Positions 35,573 to 44,687 of a DNA stretch of 64,000 nucleotides are shown here, piece by piece. How positions within the stretch are numbered: position 1 is the stretch's first letter; the number at the start of each line of letters is the position of its first letter. Under the pieces are notes generated by a model. It saw only the letters and a list, made by a program, of their open reading frames with translations. It did no database searches and had not been told where the DNA came from. The translations under genes and the position numbers were made by a program. The DNA is taken from contig NZ_NERW01000003.1 in the NCBI RefSeq assembly GCF_003063505.1, positions 496,001 through 560,000 on the forward strand, written 5' to 3'. The stretch comes from Limnohabitans sp. T6-20. GTDB lineage: Bacteria > Pseudomonadota > Gammaproteobacteria > Burkholderiales > Burkholderiaceae_C.

Positions 35573-36553
35573 TCACCAGCGCTGCTGGCTCAATTCCTCA
35601 AACAGCTGCGCATAAATCCGGTGGCGGCGGACGCTGATGGTGCCGCTTTGGTGTTCGTTCTCGACCTGGGCCAACACGGCACAACCCGGCTCATGCAAAT
35701 GCGTGCAGTTGTAAAACTTGCAGCCTCCCACATGGGCACGCAAATCGGGCATGCAGTCGGCCAGGCGGGTCGGCTCGATGTGGTGCAAGCCAAACTCCTG
35801 AAATCCAGGTGAATCGATCAAGGCCGTTTTAGCGCTGCCCGCAGGGGCCGAAACGTCGAGCGCAGGCACCCAGTACCAGCGCGTGCTGGTGGTGGTGTGC
35901 TTGCCCGAGTTGAGTGCCAGGGAAATTTCACCGGTCTCCACCTGCGCATCGGGTACCAAACGGTTGATCAGGGTGCTTTTGCCGCTGCCCGAAGGCCCCA
36001 GCACCAAGGTGGTCAGGCCCTGCAAATGCGCGCACAAAGCCTGCACGCCGTCATCGGCCACCGGGCTGCGCGGGCTCAGGCTGATGGGCATCACGCTGTA
36101 ACCCATGGCGCGATAAGGCGCCAAACGTTCCCAGGCTTGCGCAAAGGGTTGCGCCAGATCGCTTTTGTTCAATGCAATGATGGGCGTGATGCGTTCGGCT
36201 TCGGCAGCCACCAAGGCACGAGACAGCTGGCTTTCCGAATACTCGGGATCGGCTGCGATCAAAATCAGCACACGGTCCAGGTTGGCTGCGAACGATTTGG
36301 TGCGGATTTCGTCTTGGCGGTAAAACAGGTTGCGACGGTCCTGCAGCTTTTCGATGCTGCCCTCGTCACCCGCGATTTGCCACAACACCTGGTCACCCAC
36401 CACCACTTGGTTTTTTTTGCCTCGGGGGTGGCAAATCAACCGGCGTCCTTCGGGTGTTTCCACCAGACAGTGGCGACCATAGGTGGCCACCACCAGGCCC
36501 GGCTCCAGATCAGCAGCCAAAGGAATGTCCGGGCGTTGTTTGGGTTTACTCAT
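35573..36553 (-). CDS. rsgA: Ribosome small-subunit GTPase RsgA
   Basis: RsgA helps mature the 30S subunit. The 326-residue protein shows the circularly permuted GTPase order: NKSD (129-132) precedes the P-loop GPSGSGKST (186-194), and DSPGF follows. The C-terminal zinc cluster is CKFYNCTHLHEPGC. An N-terminal OB fold covers about residues 15-85. It is the last gene of the M48-phhB-rsgA run, starting 6 nt after phhB. Confidence 0.96.
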   Translation of the reverse strand: MSKPKQRPDIPLAADLEPGLVVATYGRHCLVETPEGRRLICHPRGKKNQVVVGDQVLWQIAGDEGSIEKLQDRRNLFYRQDEIRTKSFAANLDRVLILIAADPEYSESQLSRALVAAEAERITPIIALNKSDLAQPFAQAWERLAPYRAMGYSVMPISLSPRSPVADDGVQALCAHLQGLTTLVLGPSGSGKSTLINRLVPDAQVETGEISLALNSGKHTTTSTRWYWVPALDVSAPAGSAKTALIDSPGFQEFGLHHIEPTRLADCMPDLRAHVGGCKFYNCTHLHEPGCAVLAQVENEHQSGTISVRRHRIYAQLFEELSQQRW

Positions 36554-36559
36554 GAAATT

Positions 36560-36871
36560 TCATGTCGGCAACAAGGTGTCGGTTTGGGTGGCGGCGTCAA
36601 AGTCGAGGCGACTGAGCCCTTGCACGTCGTGGGTGCGCCAACGCACCACACAGCGCGCGTGGTTCAACACCATCTCCGGGTGGTGGTTGAGCTTTTCGGA
36701 CAACCAACCCACGCTGTTGACAAACAGCAGCGCATGGCTGTGCTGGTCAAACACAAAGGTTTTTTCAATCGCAATGTTTTCACCGTCGCCAGACAAGGTC
36801 CAACCGGGCACCTGGCTGAGCGCCATGACCACTTCGGTGGGCTTGAGAGCACGGATGTCAGGCGTGGTCAT
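36560..36871 (-). CDS. phhB: Pterin-4a-carbinolamine dehydratase
   Basis: The 103-residue enzyme regenerates the pterin used by phenylalanine hydroxylase and can also serve other pterin pathways. The family motif HPEMVLNHARCVVRWRTHDVQGLSRLDFDAA is present in pieces, with the active-site histidines in LNHHPE. Its ATG overlaps the stop of the M48 protease gene (ATGA). Phenylalanine hydroxylase is not in the window. Confidence 0.92.
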   Translation of the reverse strand: MTTPDIRALKPTEVVMALSQVPGWTLSGDGENIAIEKTFVFDQHSHALLFVNSVGWLSEKLNHHPEMVLNHARCVVRWRTHDVQGLSRLDFDAATQTDTLLPT

Positions 36872-38127
36872 GTGGAGACCATCCGGGAAAGGCGCTCACT
36901 GGCAGGCGGGTGCGAGTAATAAAACTTCACGTACAACGGATCGGGCGTCAAAGTCGAGGCGTTGTCTTGGTAGAGCTTGAGCAAAGCCGACGACAAATCA
37001 GCGCCTGGCGTTTGCGACACAGCGTAGGCATCGGCTTCAAACTCTTGCTGGCGTGAGCGCCAGGACGAAATGGGTGCCAAAAACAAGGTGAAGACGGGCG
37101 TGACCAGTATGAACAACACCAGCGCCAACGCGTTGTTGCTGCCCGTCAGGCTGGGTATGACGCCCAAGCCCGTGTAAAACCAGACCTGTTGCGCCAACCA
37201 GCCCAGCAGCGCCAAACCTCCCAAGGTCATGGCAAAGCTGGTCGCCATCATCTTGACAATGTGCTTGTGCTTGAAATGGCCCAGCTCATGCGCCAGCACC
37301 GCCTCCATTTCGGCAGGGCTCAGTTGCTTGAGCAAGGTGTCGAAAAAGACCACGCGCTTGCTTGCACCAAAGCCTGTGAAAAAAGCGTTGGAATGTGCCG
37401 AGCGGCGGCTGCCGTCCATCACAAAAAACCCTTTGGCGGTGAACCCCGCGCGCTGCATCAAGGCCTGCACACGGGACTTGAGCGACTCGTCATCCAATGG
37501 TGTGAACTTGTTGAACAGCGGCATGATCACATTGGGGGCAATGGCCATCAAGAACAACTGCCAGCCGACCAGAACAGCCCAGGCCCACAACCACCACGCG
37601 TTGCCCCCGGTTTGCATGAGCCATAAGACCACCCACAACAAAGGCACCCCCAGCGCCAGCCCCAGCAGCAGGCCTTTGGCCATGTCACCCAACCAAAGTG
37701 CGGGGGTGATTTTGTTGAACCCAAAACGCTGCTCCACACCAAAGGTCTGCAGCAGCGACAAGGGCAAGCCGATCACGCCGCCCACCAAGGCAAAGGCCAG
37801 CACCAAAGCGATTTGCTGGGTCATGCCCGGGCCCATCCAATCCAGCAAGACCTGGTTCAGCGCATCGAGCCCGCCCAGCAAAGTCCAGCCCAAAAGCACA
37901 GCCGCATCGAGTGCGATGTCCATTTGTGACAAACGGGCTTTGGCCAGCGTGTAGTCGGCTGCCTTTTGGTGGTCTTCCAAGGACACTGTCTGGGCATAGG
38001 CCACAGGCACAGCTGCACGGTGGCTGGCCACATGCCTGACCTGGCGGGCATTGAGCCAAAATTTCAGCGCAACGTGCGCCAGCAAAGCGGCCACCAGCGT
38101 CAGGGTCAATGTGAGTGAAGCATTCAT
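36868..38127 (-). CDS. M48 family membrane metalloprotease (Ste24/CAAX protease-like)
   Basis: The 419-residue zinc protease has several membrane helices (about 1-20, 68-88, 105-128, 150-172, 180-205, 300-345) and the zinc motif HELGH (His280, Glu281, His284). [24 protein letters not shown] stands before it, and FEADAYA holds the third zinc ligand. This matches the Ste24/CAAX prenyl protease 1 architecture. In bacteria, which lack prenylated CAAX proteins, such enzymes probably process membrane proteins. It leads the operon with phhB and rsgA. Confidence 0.9.
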   Translation of the reverse strand: MNASLTLTLTLVAALLAHVALKFWLNARQVRHVASHRAAVPVAYAQTVSLEDHQKAADYTLAKARLSQMDIALDAAVLLGWTLLGGLDALNQVLLDWMGPGMTQQIALVLAFALVGGVIGLPLSLLQTFGVEQRFGFNKITPALWLGDMAKGLLLGLALGVPLLWVVLWLMQTGGNAWWLWAWAVLVGWQLFLMAIAPNVIMPLFNKFTPLDDESLKSRVQALMQRAGFTAKGFFVMDGSRRSAHSNAFFTGFGASKRVVFFDTLLKQLSPAEMEAVLAHELGHFKHKHIVKMMATSFAMTLGGLALLGWLAQQVWFYTGLGVIPSLTGSNNALALVLFILVTPVFTLFLAPISSWRSRQQEFEADAYAVSQTPGADLSSALLKLYQDNASTLTPDPLYVKFYYSHPPASERLSRMVST

Positions 38128-38192
38128 GGGCGCAAAGTGTAGGGCAGTTTGAATCCACGTTCAGCGCCACCGTCATCGGCGACAATCCATCC

Positions 38193-38783
38193 ATGTCTCA
38201 AGCACCCTCCACCTCTACCGCCACCGGAACAACCGACCTGCCCAAATCCGACCTCAATTTGGTGTGGATAGATTGTGAAATGACAGGCCTCGATCCTGAA
38301 AATGAGCGCTTGCTGGAAATTGCCGTCATCGTCACAGCGCCCGACTTGACACAACGCATCGAAGGTCCGGTTTTGGTCATTCACCAAAGCGATGAACTGC
38401 TGGGCAAGATGGACGCCTGGAACAAAGGCACGCATGGCAAAAGCGGCTTGATCGACAAGGTCAAGGCATCTGCGACCAGTGAAGCCGATGCGCAAGAGCA
38501 AATTCTGGCGTTCTTGAAAAAATATGTGGGCAAAAACAGCTCGCCACTTTGCGGCAACACCATCAGCCAAGACCGCCGCTTCCTGGTCAAATACATGCCC
38601 AAGCTCGAAGCGTTTTTCCATTACCGCAATCTGGACGTCAGCACCCTCAAGGAACTGTCACGCCGCTGGAAGCCCGAGGTGTATTCAAGTTTCAAGAAAC
38701 AGCAAAAGCACACCGCACTGGCCGATGTGCACGAATCCATCGATGAACTGGTGCATTACCGCGAGCATTTCATTAAATTGTGA
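38193..38783 (+). CDS. orn: Oligoribonuclease
   Basis: Orn degrades 2-5-nt RNAs, including pGpG from cyclic-di-GMP turnover. The 196-residue DEDD exonuclease has [20 protein letters not shown] (first two acidic residues), [11 protein letters not shown] and [14 protein letters not shown] (last acidic residue and general-base His). The start at MSQAPSTS gives a 15-residue extension compared with E. coli Orn. An upstream frame to 38115 overlaps the divergent protease gene and is unlikely. Confidence 0.95.
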   Translation: MSQAPSTSTATGTTDLPKSDLNLVWIDCEMTGLDPENERLLEIAVIVTAPDLTQRIEGPVLVIHQSDELLGKMDAWNKGTHGKSGLIDKVKASATSEADAQEQILAFLKKYVGKNSSPLCGNTISQDRRFLVKYMPKLEAFFHYRNLDVSTLKELSRRWKPEVYSSFKKQQKHTALADVHESIDELVHYREHFIKL

Positions 38784-38820
38784 TTTTTCAGGGAAAACCC
38801 TAGCGTTTTTTTCTGAGCCA

Positions 38821-38829
38821 TGGCATAAT
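38821..38829 (+). promoter_or_regulatory. Extended -10 promoter candidate for the RhlE-like helicase gene
   Basis: TGGCATAAT combines TGN with a near-consensus -10. The -35 position (TAGCGT at 38801) is poor. If used, it gives a leader of about 200 nt before the ATG at 39034. The leader 38836-39033 contains no gene. Confidence 0.4.
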
Positions 38830-39033
38830 CCGGGGCTCACTGCACACAGGTGCGGCGTTTCCTACATCTCCCTTCACGCCTTGACCCAACGATAGGGTCA
38901 CTCACAGCGGCCAGGCTCCACGCCCAGCGCCTCTCGCGAGCACCGTTTGATGGTTGATGTTTTTTCAACCTTGCGGTGCCTGCGGCCTTAGCAATATTTG
39001 CGGCCGTTGTTCCGTGCGAGTTTTTATACACAC

Positions 39034-41118
39034 ATGACTGACACTTTGAACACAGTGCAGGACGACTTGTCGCCTGCCGAAAACATTTCCATTTCCGCCG
39101 AGTCGGCACCCGTGACGGCAACGCCCAATCTGGCCACCGAAATCATGCAGACAGCGGCCATGACCGAAGCCACGCCAGAGCAAGCTACCGCCGAAGTGGC
39201 TGTGGAAGCCGAAGCCGTGGCTGAAGCGCCCAACGGTTTCGTCGAACTGGGCCTGGCCCGCGAGCTGGTGCAAGCCGTGGCCGATCTGGGCTACACCCAA
39301 CCCACCGCTGTGCAATTGCGCGCCATTCCTTTGGCATTGCCCACAGCCGGCGGATCCAAAGACGGCAAGTCGAATGGCTACACCGACCTGATGGTCTCCA
39401 GCCAAACCGGCAGCGGCAAAACCGCCGCATTTTTGCTGCCCGTGTTGCACACCTTGATCGCCCAGATGGCCGAGCAGGAAGACGCAGAACGCGCCGAGTT
39501 TGAGCAAGCCTGTGCCGACGCAGCCGCCAAGGGCGAGCCAGCGCCCAAGCGTGCCAAGCGCAAAGACCCCACCAACCCACGCAACTTCAAGGCACCAACA
39601 CCTGGCGCCCTGATCCTGTGCCCTACACGTGAATTGGCCCAACAGGTGGCGCACGACGCCATCGAACTGGTCAAGCACACACGCGGCCTGCGCGTGGCCA
39701 ACGTGGTCGGCGGCATTCCTTACCAATTGCAAATTGCCAAGCTGCAAAACGCCAACTTGGTGGTGGCCACACCAGGCCGTTTGCTTGACCTGCAACGCTC
39801 GATGCAAATCAAGCTGGACCAAGTGCAGTTCCTGGTGGTCGACGAAGCCGACCGCATGCTGGACCTGGGTTTCTCGGACGATTTGGCCGATATCAACCAG
39901 ATGACCAGCCAACGCCGCCAGACCATGATGTTCAGCGCCACCTTTGCGCCGCGCATTCAGCAACTGGCCATGCGCGTGATGCACGACGGTGGTTCTTCGG
40001 TCCAGAAAATTCAGATCGACAACCCCCAAGAAAAACACAACAACATCAAGCAAGTGCTGTTCTGGGCCGACAACGCCCAACACAAGCGCCAGTTGCTTGA
40101 CCATTGGCTGCGTGACGCGACCATCGACCAAGCGATTGTTTTCTCAAGCACCCAGATCGAGTGCGATGGCTTGGCCGCAGACCTGCAGGAAGCCGGCTTC
40201 TCTGCCGTGGCATTGCACGGTGCGCTCAGCCAAGGTCTTCGCAACCGCCGCCTGATGGCGCTGCGCAACGGTCAGGTGCAAATTTTGGTGGCCACCGATG
40301 TGGCTGCTCGCGGCATTGACGTGCCCACCATCACGCACGTATTCAACTACGGTCTGCCCATGAAGGCCGAAGACTACACCCACCGCATTGGCCGCACAGG
40401 TCGTGCTGGCCGTGACGGTTTGGCCGTGACCTTTGCTGAAATCCGCGACCGTCGCAAAATTGGCGACATCGAGGCTTACACACGCCAACCTTTCAAGGCC
40501 GAAGTGGTTCCTGGTCTGGAGCCCAAAGTGCGCATGCCAGAAGCACGCAAGCCGATGGGCCGTGGCGGTGACCGCTTTGGTGGCGAGCGCAACTATGCCA
40601 ACGCAGGTGGTGGTTTTGCAGGCCGCGGTCGCCCAGCGGGTGGCCGTGACTTTGGCGGCAACCGCGATCGCGATGGCGGTGGCTTTGACAACCGCGCCCC
40701 CCGTGGCAACTTCCGCGATGAACAGCCCCGCTTTGAGCAACGCGCCGAACCCCGTTTCGACCAGCGCAAAGAAGGCGGCCGTTTTGACGCCCCCCGTGGC
40801 GACAATCGCCCGGACAACCGAGGCGGTGACCGCTTTGAGCAACGCGCTGCACCCGCCCACCCATGGGACCGTGGTGACAGCCGTGGCGCACCGCGTCAGG
40901 ACGCCCCCCGTCAAGGCCAAGGTGGCGGACGTTGGGAAGAGCGTGGCGGCGACAACCGCAATGCAGCACGCCCAGCACCCCGCGGTGCAGCCGGTGACAA
41001 ATTCGGTCGTGGCCCCAAGCAGTTCGGTGCCAGCAATTTCAAACCCCACGCAGCAGCGGGCGAAGGCCCTGCCGGCAAACGTGGCGGTACCCGCGTGCTG
41101 AAAATCACACGCGGCTGA
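39034..41118 (+). CDS. rhlE: DEAD-box RNA helicase, RhlE-like, with arginine-glycine-rich tail
   Basis: The 694-residue helicase has the Q-motif region (FVELGLARELV...TAVQ), SQTGSGKT (123-130), PTRELAQQ, TPGRLLDL, DEAD (270-273), SAT, and the C-terminal HRIGRTGRAGRDG. It remodels RNA, in ribosome assembly or RNA decay. About 45 charged residues (140-185) are inserted between motifs I and Ia. The last 190 residues are Arg/Gly/Asp-rich repeats (GRGGDRFGG, RDFGG, NRD, RFEQR), a disordered RNA-binding tail that also promotes condensates in related proteins. Assignment to RhlE over RhlB or CsdA is by family feel. Confidence 0.88.
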   Translation: MTDTLNTVQDDLSPAENISISAESAPVTATPNLATEIMQTAAMTEATPEQATAEVAVEAEAVAEAPNGFVELGLARELVQAVADLGYTQPTAVQLRAIPLALPTAGGSKDGKSNGYTDLMVSSQTGSGKTAAFLLPVLHTLIAQMAEQEDAERAEFEQACADAAAKGEPAPKRAKRKDPTNPRNFKAPTPGALILCPTRELAQQVAHDAIELVKHTRGLRVANVVGGIPYQLQIAKLQNANLVVATPGRLLDLQRSMQIKLDQVQFLVVDEADRMLDLGFSDDLADINQMTSQRRQTMMFSATFAPRIQQLAMRVMHDGGSSVQKIQIDNPQEKHNNIKQVLFWADNAQHKRQLLDHWLRDATIDQAIVFSSTQIECDGLAADLQEAGFSAVALHGALSQGLRNRRLMALRNGQVQILVATDVAARGIDVPTITHVFNYGLPMKAEDYTHRIGRTGRAGRDGLAVTFAEIRDRRKIGDIEAYTRQPFKAEVVPGLEPKVRMPEARKPMGRGGDRFGGERNYANAGGGFAGRGRPAGGRDFGGNRDRDGGGFDNRAPRGNFRDEQPRFEQRAEPRFDQRKEGGRFDAPRGDNRPDNRGGDRFEQRAAPAHPWDRGDSRGAPRQDAPRQGQGGGRWEERGGDNRNAARPAPRGAAGDKFGRGPKQFGASNFKPHAAAGEGPAGKRGGTRVLKITRG

Positions 41119-41163
41119 TCCAGCTCCAGGGTTCACGCCCTGGACTTTGAGACGCCTGAAAAG

Positions 41164-41193
41164 GCCTTGCCCTCACCGGCAAGGCTTTTTTTT
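41164..41193 (+). terminator. Terminator of the RhlE-like gene
   Basis: GCCTTGCC (41164-41171) and GGCAAGGC (41178-41185) pair around a 6-nt loop, followed by eight T. Confidence 0.9.
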
Positions 41194-41222
41194 CATGGCT
41201 TGGCGATTCTGGCGAAACCATA

Positions 41223-41259
41223 AAAAAACCGCCCTGGGCGCAAACCCGGGCGGTTTTTT
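41223..41259. terminator. Terminator after rplS
   Basis: AAAAAACCGCCC (41223-41234) pairs with GGGCGGTTTTTT (41248-41259). It is symmetrical and works for the minus-strand ribosomal operon and as a second stop for the helicase gene. Confidence 0.88.
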
Positions 41260-41277
41260 CGTATGGCCGAAAAGGCT

Positions 41278-41661
41278 TTACGCTTTGGCTGCTGGTGCTG
41301 CTTTGCGCTGTGGCAACTTTTCTTTGATACGTGCCGACTTGCCGCTGCGGTCACGCAGGTAGTACAGCTTGGCACGGCGAACATCACCGCGACGCTTGAC
41401 TTCAATGCTGGCGATCACTGGGCTGTAGGTCTGGAACGTACGTTCCACGCCTTCGCCACTGGACATCTTACGCACGGTGAAGCCGCTGTTCAAACCACGG
41501 TTACGCTTGGCGATCACAACACCTTCGTAGGCTTGGACACGCTTGCGCGCACCTTCAACCACGTTGACGCTGACGATCACGGTGTCGCCGGGGGCAAATT
41601 CAGGAATCACTTTACCCAAACGGGCAATTTCTTCCTGCTCAAGAGTTTGAATCAAATTCAT
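41278..41661 (-). CDS. rplS: 50S ribosomal protein L19
   Basis: The 127-residue protein sits at the 30S-50S interface. [22 protein letters not shown] and [10 protein letters not shown] are family landmarks, and the tail ([13 protein letters not shown]) is basic. It is the last gene of the rpsP-rimM-trmD-rplS cluster, 120 nt after trmD, a gap that may hold its own promoter. Confidence 0.97.
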   Translation of the reverse strand: MNLIQTLEQEEIARLGKVIPEFAPGDTVIVSVNVVEGARKRVQAYEGVVIAKRNRGLNSGFTVRKMSSGEGVERTFQTYSPVIASIEVKRRGDVRRAKLYYLRDRSGKSARIKEKLPQRKAAPAAKA

Positions 41662-41780
41662 TTTTTGAACTCCGTCCGATCATGCCTCGCTACACAAGGG
41701 GCGTTTTGTGCTGTAAAGGCCATGCCAACATGTGCATGACTGAGCCAAATCGCGGCGGGTAGAGGATCGAAAAGCCTTTG

Positions 41781-41786
41781 ATTATA
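41781..41786 (-). promoter_or_regulatory. Possible internal promoter for rplS
   Basis: A perfect TATAAT on the minus strand overlaps the trmD stop codon, 120 nt before rplS. The -35 is weak. It would give rplS an independent leader of about 110 nt. Confidence 0.35.
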
Positions 41787-42579
41787 GCTTTTTCGAACCC
41801 GTGCTGTTGATTGCATCTGGAGCGTCATCCCGAACCTGCTTTAAACAGGCTTCGTCCTGACGGCTCAGCAAGCCAGACAGACGGGCTTGCACCAGCAATT
41901 CGGGCCGGTGCTGTGCAGTCAGCCGCAGACTTTGCTCGCGCCGCCAGCGCGCGATGTGGGCATGGTGGCCCGACATCAACTCAGCGGGCACGGCGTGGCC
42001 CTGCCAGACCTCGGGGCGGGTGTAGTGGGGGCTGTCCAGCAAGCCGTCCAATGCCGGGTTGAAGCTGTCCAGCTGGTGGCTGCCTTCGTCATTGAGCACG
42101 CCGGGTTGCAAGCGGGCCACGGCATCGAGCAAAGCCATGGCGGCGATTTCGCCACCTGACAGCACAAAGTCACCCAAACTGATTTGCTGATCGACATATT
42201 GGTCGATGAAGCGCTGGTCGACCCCTTCATAGCGGCCACACAACAACACACCGCCTGCGCTTTGAGACCACTGCTCGACGGCGGTGTGGTTCAGCGTCTG
42301 CCCTATGGGAGAAAACAACACCAAAGGTGCCGGATTCGTTTCTTGGCGCGCAGCGCGAATGGCCGTGAGGCATTTGAACAAGGGCTCGGCCAACATGACC
42401 ATGCCGGGACCACCACCAAATGAGCGGTCGTCGATGCGGCGGTAATTGCCTTCTGCGTGGTCGCGCGGATTCCAGAAGTGCACATCAACCAAGCCACTTT
42501 CGTAGGCACGGCGCGTGATGCCACTGGTCAACAGCGGCGCGAACAACTCGGGAAACAGGGTGATGATGTCAAAGCGCAT
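41782..42579 (-). CDS. trmD: tRNA (guanine-N1-)-methyltransferase
   Basis: TrmD methylates G37 next to the anticodon using SAM, which prevents frameshifting. The 265-residue SPOUT enzyme has the start [13 protein letters not shown], the FGGGPGMVM loop, and the trefoil-knot SAM site [13 protein letters not shown] with [11 protein letters not shown]. The order after rimM is conserved across proteobacteria. Confidence 0.97.
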   Translation of the reverse strand: MRFDIITLFPELFAPLLTSGITRRAYESGLVDVHFWNPRDHAEGNYRRIDDRSFGGGPGMVMLAEPLFKCLTAIRAARQETNPAPLVLFSPIGQTLNHTAVEQWSQSAGGVLLCGRYEGVDQRFIDQYVDQQISLGDFVLSGGEIAAMALLDAVARLQPGVLNDEGSHQLDSFNPALDGLLDSPHYTRPEVWQGHAVPAELMSGHHAHIARWRREQSLRLTAQHRPELLVQARLSGLLSRQDEACLKQVRDDAPDAINSTGSKKL

Positions 42580-42605
42580 GGATGGCCCTCCACGGCCGGG
42601 GCCGA

Positions 42606-43229
42606 TCAGTAGTCGGGTTGCCAGTCCACCGTGATGCGCTTGCCGGGCAGGTCCACGCCATCGACGAAAGCCGCGACAAACGGGATCATGCGCTCGACCG
42701 TTTTGCCACCTTCGGCATCGGAAGTGGCTTCAATGACCAGCACGGTTTGTGGTCCTGTGGACATGAGATCGCGCACCAAGCCGAGGTCAAGGCCTTCACG
42801 GTTCACGACTTGCAGGCCGATCAGGTCGACCCAGTAATACTCGCCTTCGGCTGCGGTCGGAAAACTGGAACGCGGTACAAAAATGCGTGCGCCACGCAAA
42901 GCCTCGGCCGCATTGCGGTCGTTGATGTCCTGGGCGCAGGCCACCACGGTATCCGAATGGTCTTTGGCTTCCTTGATGCACAACAGCAAAGGCTCGGTCC
43001 AAGCCACTTGCTCGGTTTTGGAAGCAGCGATTTCGGTCGCGCGTTTGGGCTTCATGGGCCGATCGGGCGGCAACAAGAACCAGCGCTTGGAAGAAAAAAG
43101 CGCCTCGGGCGAGGCGCTGTGGGGCAAGACCTTGAACCAGCCTTTGATGCCCCAAGCATCGGCAATGCGCCCTATTTCGATGGCATCAGCCGGCAAGGCG
43201 GCTGTTTCCAAAGGGGGACGCATGGCCAA
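42606..43229 (-). CDS. rimM: 16S rRNA processing protein RimM
   Basis: RimM assists 30S head assembly by binding S19. The 207-residue protein has an N-terminal beta-barrel beginning [20 protein letters not shown] and a C-terminal PRC-barrel with [13 protein letters not shown]. It contains a moderate insertion (about 45-85, with [13 protein letters not shown]) compared with the shorter E. coli protein. It lies between rpsP and trmD. Confidence 0.95.
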   Translation of the reverse strand: MAMRPPLETAALPADAIEIGRIADAWGIKGWFKVLPHSASPEALFSSKRWFLLPPDRPMKPKRATEIAASKTEQVAWTEPLLLCIKEAKDHSDTVVACAQDINDRNAAEALRGARIFVPRSSFPTAAEGEYYWVDLIGLQVVNREGLDLGLVRDLMSTGPQTVLVIEATSDAEGGKTVERMIPFVAAFVDGVDLPGKRITVDWQPDY

Positions 43230-43242
43230 GGCGAGTCGCCGA

Positions 43243-43494
43243 TCAGGCGGCAGCTTTGCCAGCTTGACGAATCAGGCGTTCCACGGTGGGGGAAGCCTGG
43301 GCGCCAACGCTCTTCCAGTAGGTCAGACGGTCTTGTGCAATGCGCAGACCTTCTTCGCCACCTTTGGCTGTGGGGTTGTAGAAACCGATGCGCTCGAGGA
43401 AGCGACCATCGCGACGCACGCGCTTGTCAGCAACGACGATGTTGAAGAAAGGACGTGCTTTAGAGCCGCCGCGGTTCAAACGAATAACAACCAT
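43243..43494 (-). CDS. rpsP: 30S ribosomal protein S16
   Basis: The 83-residue protein opens with [25 protein letters not shown], the S16 signature, and ends with [23 protein letters not shown]. It is the first gene of the ribosomal/tRNA modification cluster. ffh, which precedes rpsP in some bacteria, is not here; the divergent acetyltransferase gene takes that side. Confidence 0.97.
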   Translation of the reverse strand: MVVIRLNRGGSKARPFFNIVVADKRVRRDGRFLERIGFYNPTAKGGEEGLRIAQDRLTYWKSVGAQASPTVERLIRQAGKAAA

Positions 43495-43631
43495 GATTTA
43501 TCCTTGGGTGGTTGGGTATCTTCGGAACAATTGCCGAGACGCCCGGTATCCTTCAGCGTTTGAGACACGCAACTGGCCACCCGGCCAGTGACACACTGAA
43601 AAGCCCACCATTATACAACGGGAGCCCTGCC

Positions 43632-44153
43632 TTGCCTCTGATCCGACCCAGCCGCGACGAAGATATCGCCGCCATCACGGCCATTTACCGCCACCATGTG
43701 CTCACGGGCACCGGCACTTTCGAGATCGACCCGCCCACTGAGGCCGACATGGCCAGTCGCCGAGCCGATGTGCTGTCCAAAGGACTGCCCTATTTGGTGG
43801 TGGAAGATGAGGGCCGCGTGATGGGGTTTGCCTATTGCAACTGGTTCAAACCGCGCCCCGCTTACCGTTTTTCTGCCGAAGACTCCATTTACATGGCCCC
43901 CGATGTGCACCGCAAGGGCATGGGCCGGGCCTTGCTGGCCGAGTTGTGCAGCAAAGCCGAGCAAGCCGGTGTGCGCAAGTTTCTGGCGGTCATTGGCGAT
44001 TCAGCCAATGCGGGATCGATTGGGGTCCACACGTCAGTGGGCTTCAGCCATGTGGGCATCCTCAAGTCATGCGGCTGGAAATTTGACCGCTGGCTGGATG
44101 TCGTGATGATGGAAAAGCCTTTGGGCGCTGGCGACAGCACCGCTCCGCAATAA
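43632..44153 (+). CDS. GNAT acetyltransferase, PAT/MnaT-like
   Basis: The 173-residue enzyme resembles phosphinothricin and L-methionine-sulfoximine N-acetyltransferases: IRPSRDEDIAAITAIYRHHV at the start, GTGTFEIDPP, and motif A APDVHRKGMGRALLAELC. No ATG is available near the conserved start. TTG 43632 has GGGAG 8 nt upstream and is the likely initiation codon. An upstream TTG at 43512 would add 40 unmatched residues. It may detoxify amino-acid analogues, which is inference from the family. Confidence 0.85.
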   Translation: MPLIRPSRDEDIAAITAIYRHHVLTGTGTFEIDPPTEADMASRRADVLSKGLPYLVVEDEGRVMGFAYCNWFKPRPAYRFSAEDSIYMAPDVHRKGMGRALLAELCSKAEQAGVRKFLAVIGDSANAGSIGVHTSVGFSHVGILKSCGWKFDRWLDVVMMEKPLGAGDSTAPQ

Positions 44154-44161
44154 TCAGCACC

Positions 44162-44608
44162 ATGAAAAACAAAACACTCGCGACCTGGTTGACTTTTTGG
44201 GGCGGCCCTTTGGGCTTGCACCGCTTTTACCTCAAGGGCTTGGGTGACACACTGGGTTGGCTGCTGCCCGTGCCCACCGCACTGGGCATTTACGGTTTTG
44301 AGCGCGTCCAGGCGCTGGGTCTGGACGACCAATTGAGCTGGTTGCTGATTCCCTTGCTGGGCTTCACCATCGCCGGCTGCGCCCTCAATGCCATTGTCTA
44401 TGGCCTGATGCCTGCAGAAAAATGGAATGCCAAATTCAACCCGCAAGCCGCGCCCGATACCTCCGCAGGCCAGACCCAGTGGAGCACCGTGATTGGCATC
44501 GCCACGGCCCTGCTGATTGGCACCGCCATCTTGATGTCCAGCTTGGCGTTCAGCTTTCAGCGGTATTTTGAATACCAGATCGAAGAAGCACGACTGATCA
44601 GCCAATGA
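44162..44608 (+). CDS. TM2-like small membrane protein
   Basis: The 148-residue protein starts like a TM2 domain: a helix, then GGPLGLHRFYLKGLGDTLGW. In all it has about four hydrophobic segments (8-25, 30-45, 58-80, 107-130). Function is unknown. It follows the acetyltransferase gene by 8 nt and is probably cotranscribed. Confidence 0.7.
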   Translation: MKNKTLATWLTFWGGPLGLHRFYLKGLGDTLGWLLPVPTALGIYGFERVQALGLDDQLSWLLIPLLGFTIAGCALNAIVYGLMPAEKWNAKFNPQAAPDTSAGQTQWSTVIGIATALLIGTAILMSSLAFSFQRYFEYQIEEARLISQ

Positions 44609-44638
44609 AAAAGCCGCCTGGTTTGAATCAGGCGGCTT
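44606..44638 (-). terminator. Terminator after the phosphate transporter gene
   Basis: AAGCCGCCTG (44611-44620) and CAGGCGGCTT (44629-44638) form a 10-bp stem. On the minus strand five T in all, including the stem's two, follow it. On the plus strand the T-tract is short. Confidence 0.75.
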
Positions 44639-44687
44639 GGACGACGAAGTCTCGCCGAGTCAGCTCATTGCGGCCCGTTGGCCATGG

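Noticed and set aside
38784..39033. A tRNA or small RNA gene in the gap before the helicase gene
   Set aside because: No cloverleaf or tRNA landmark sequence (GGTTCGA-type arm) was found. It is best read as a promoter and leader.
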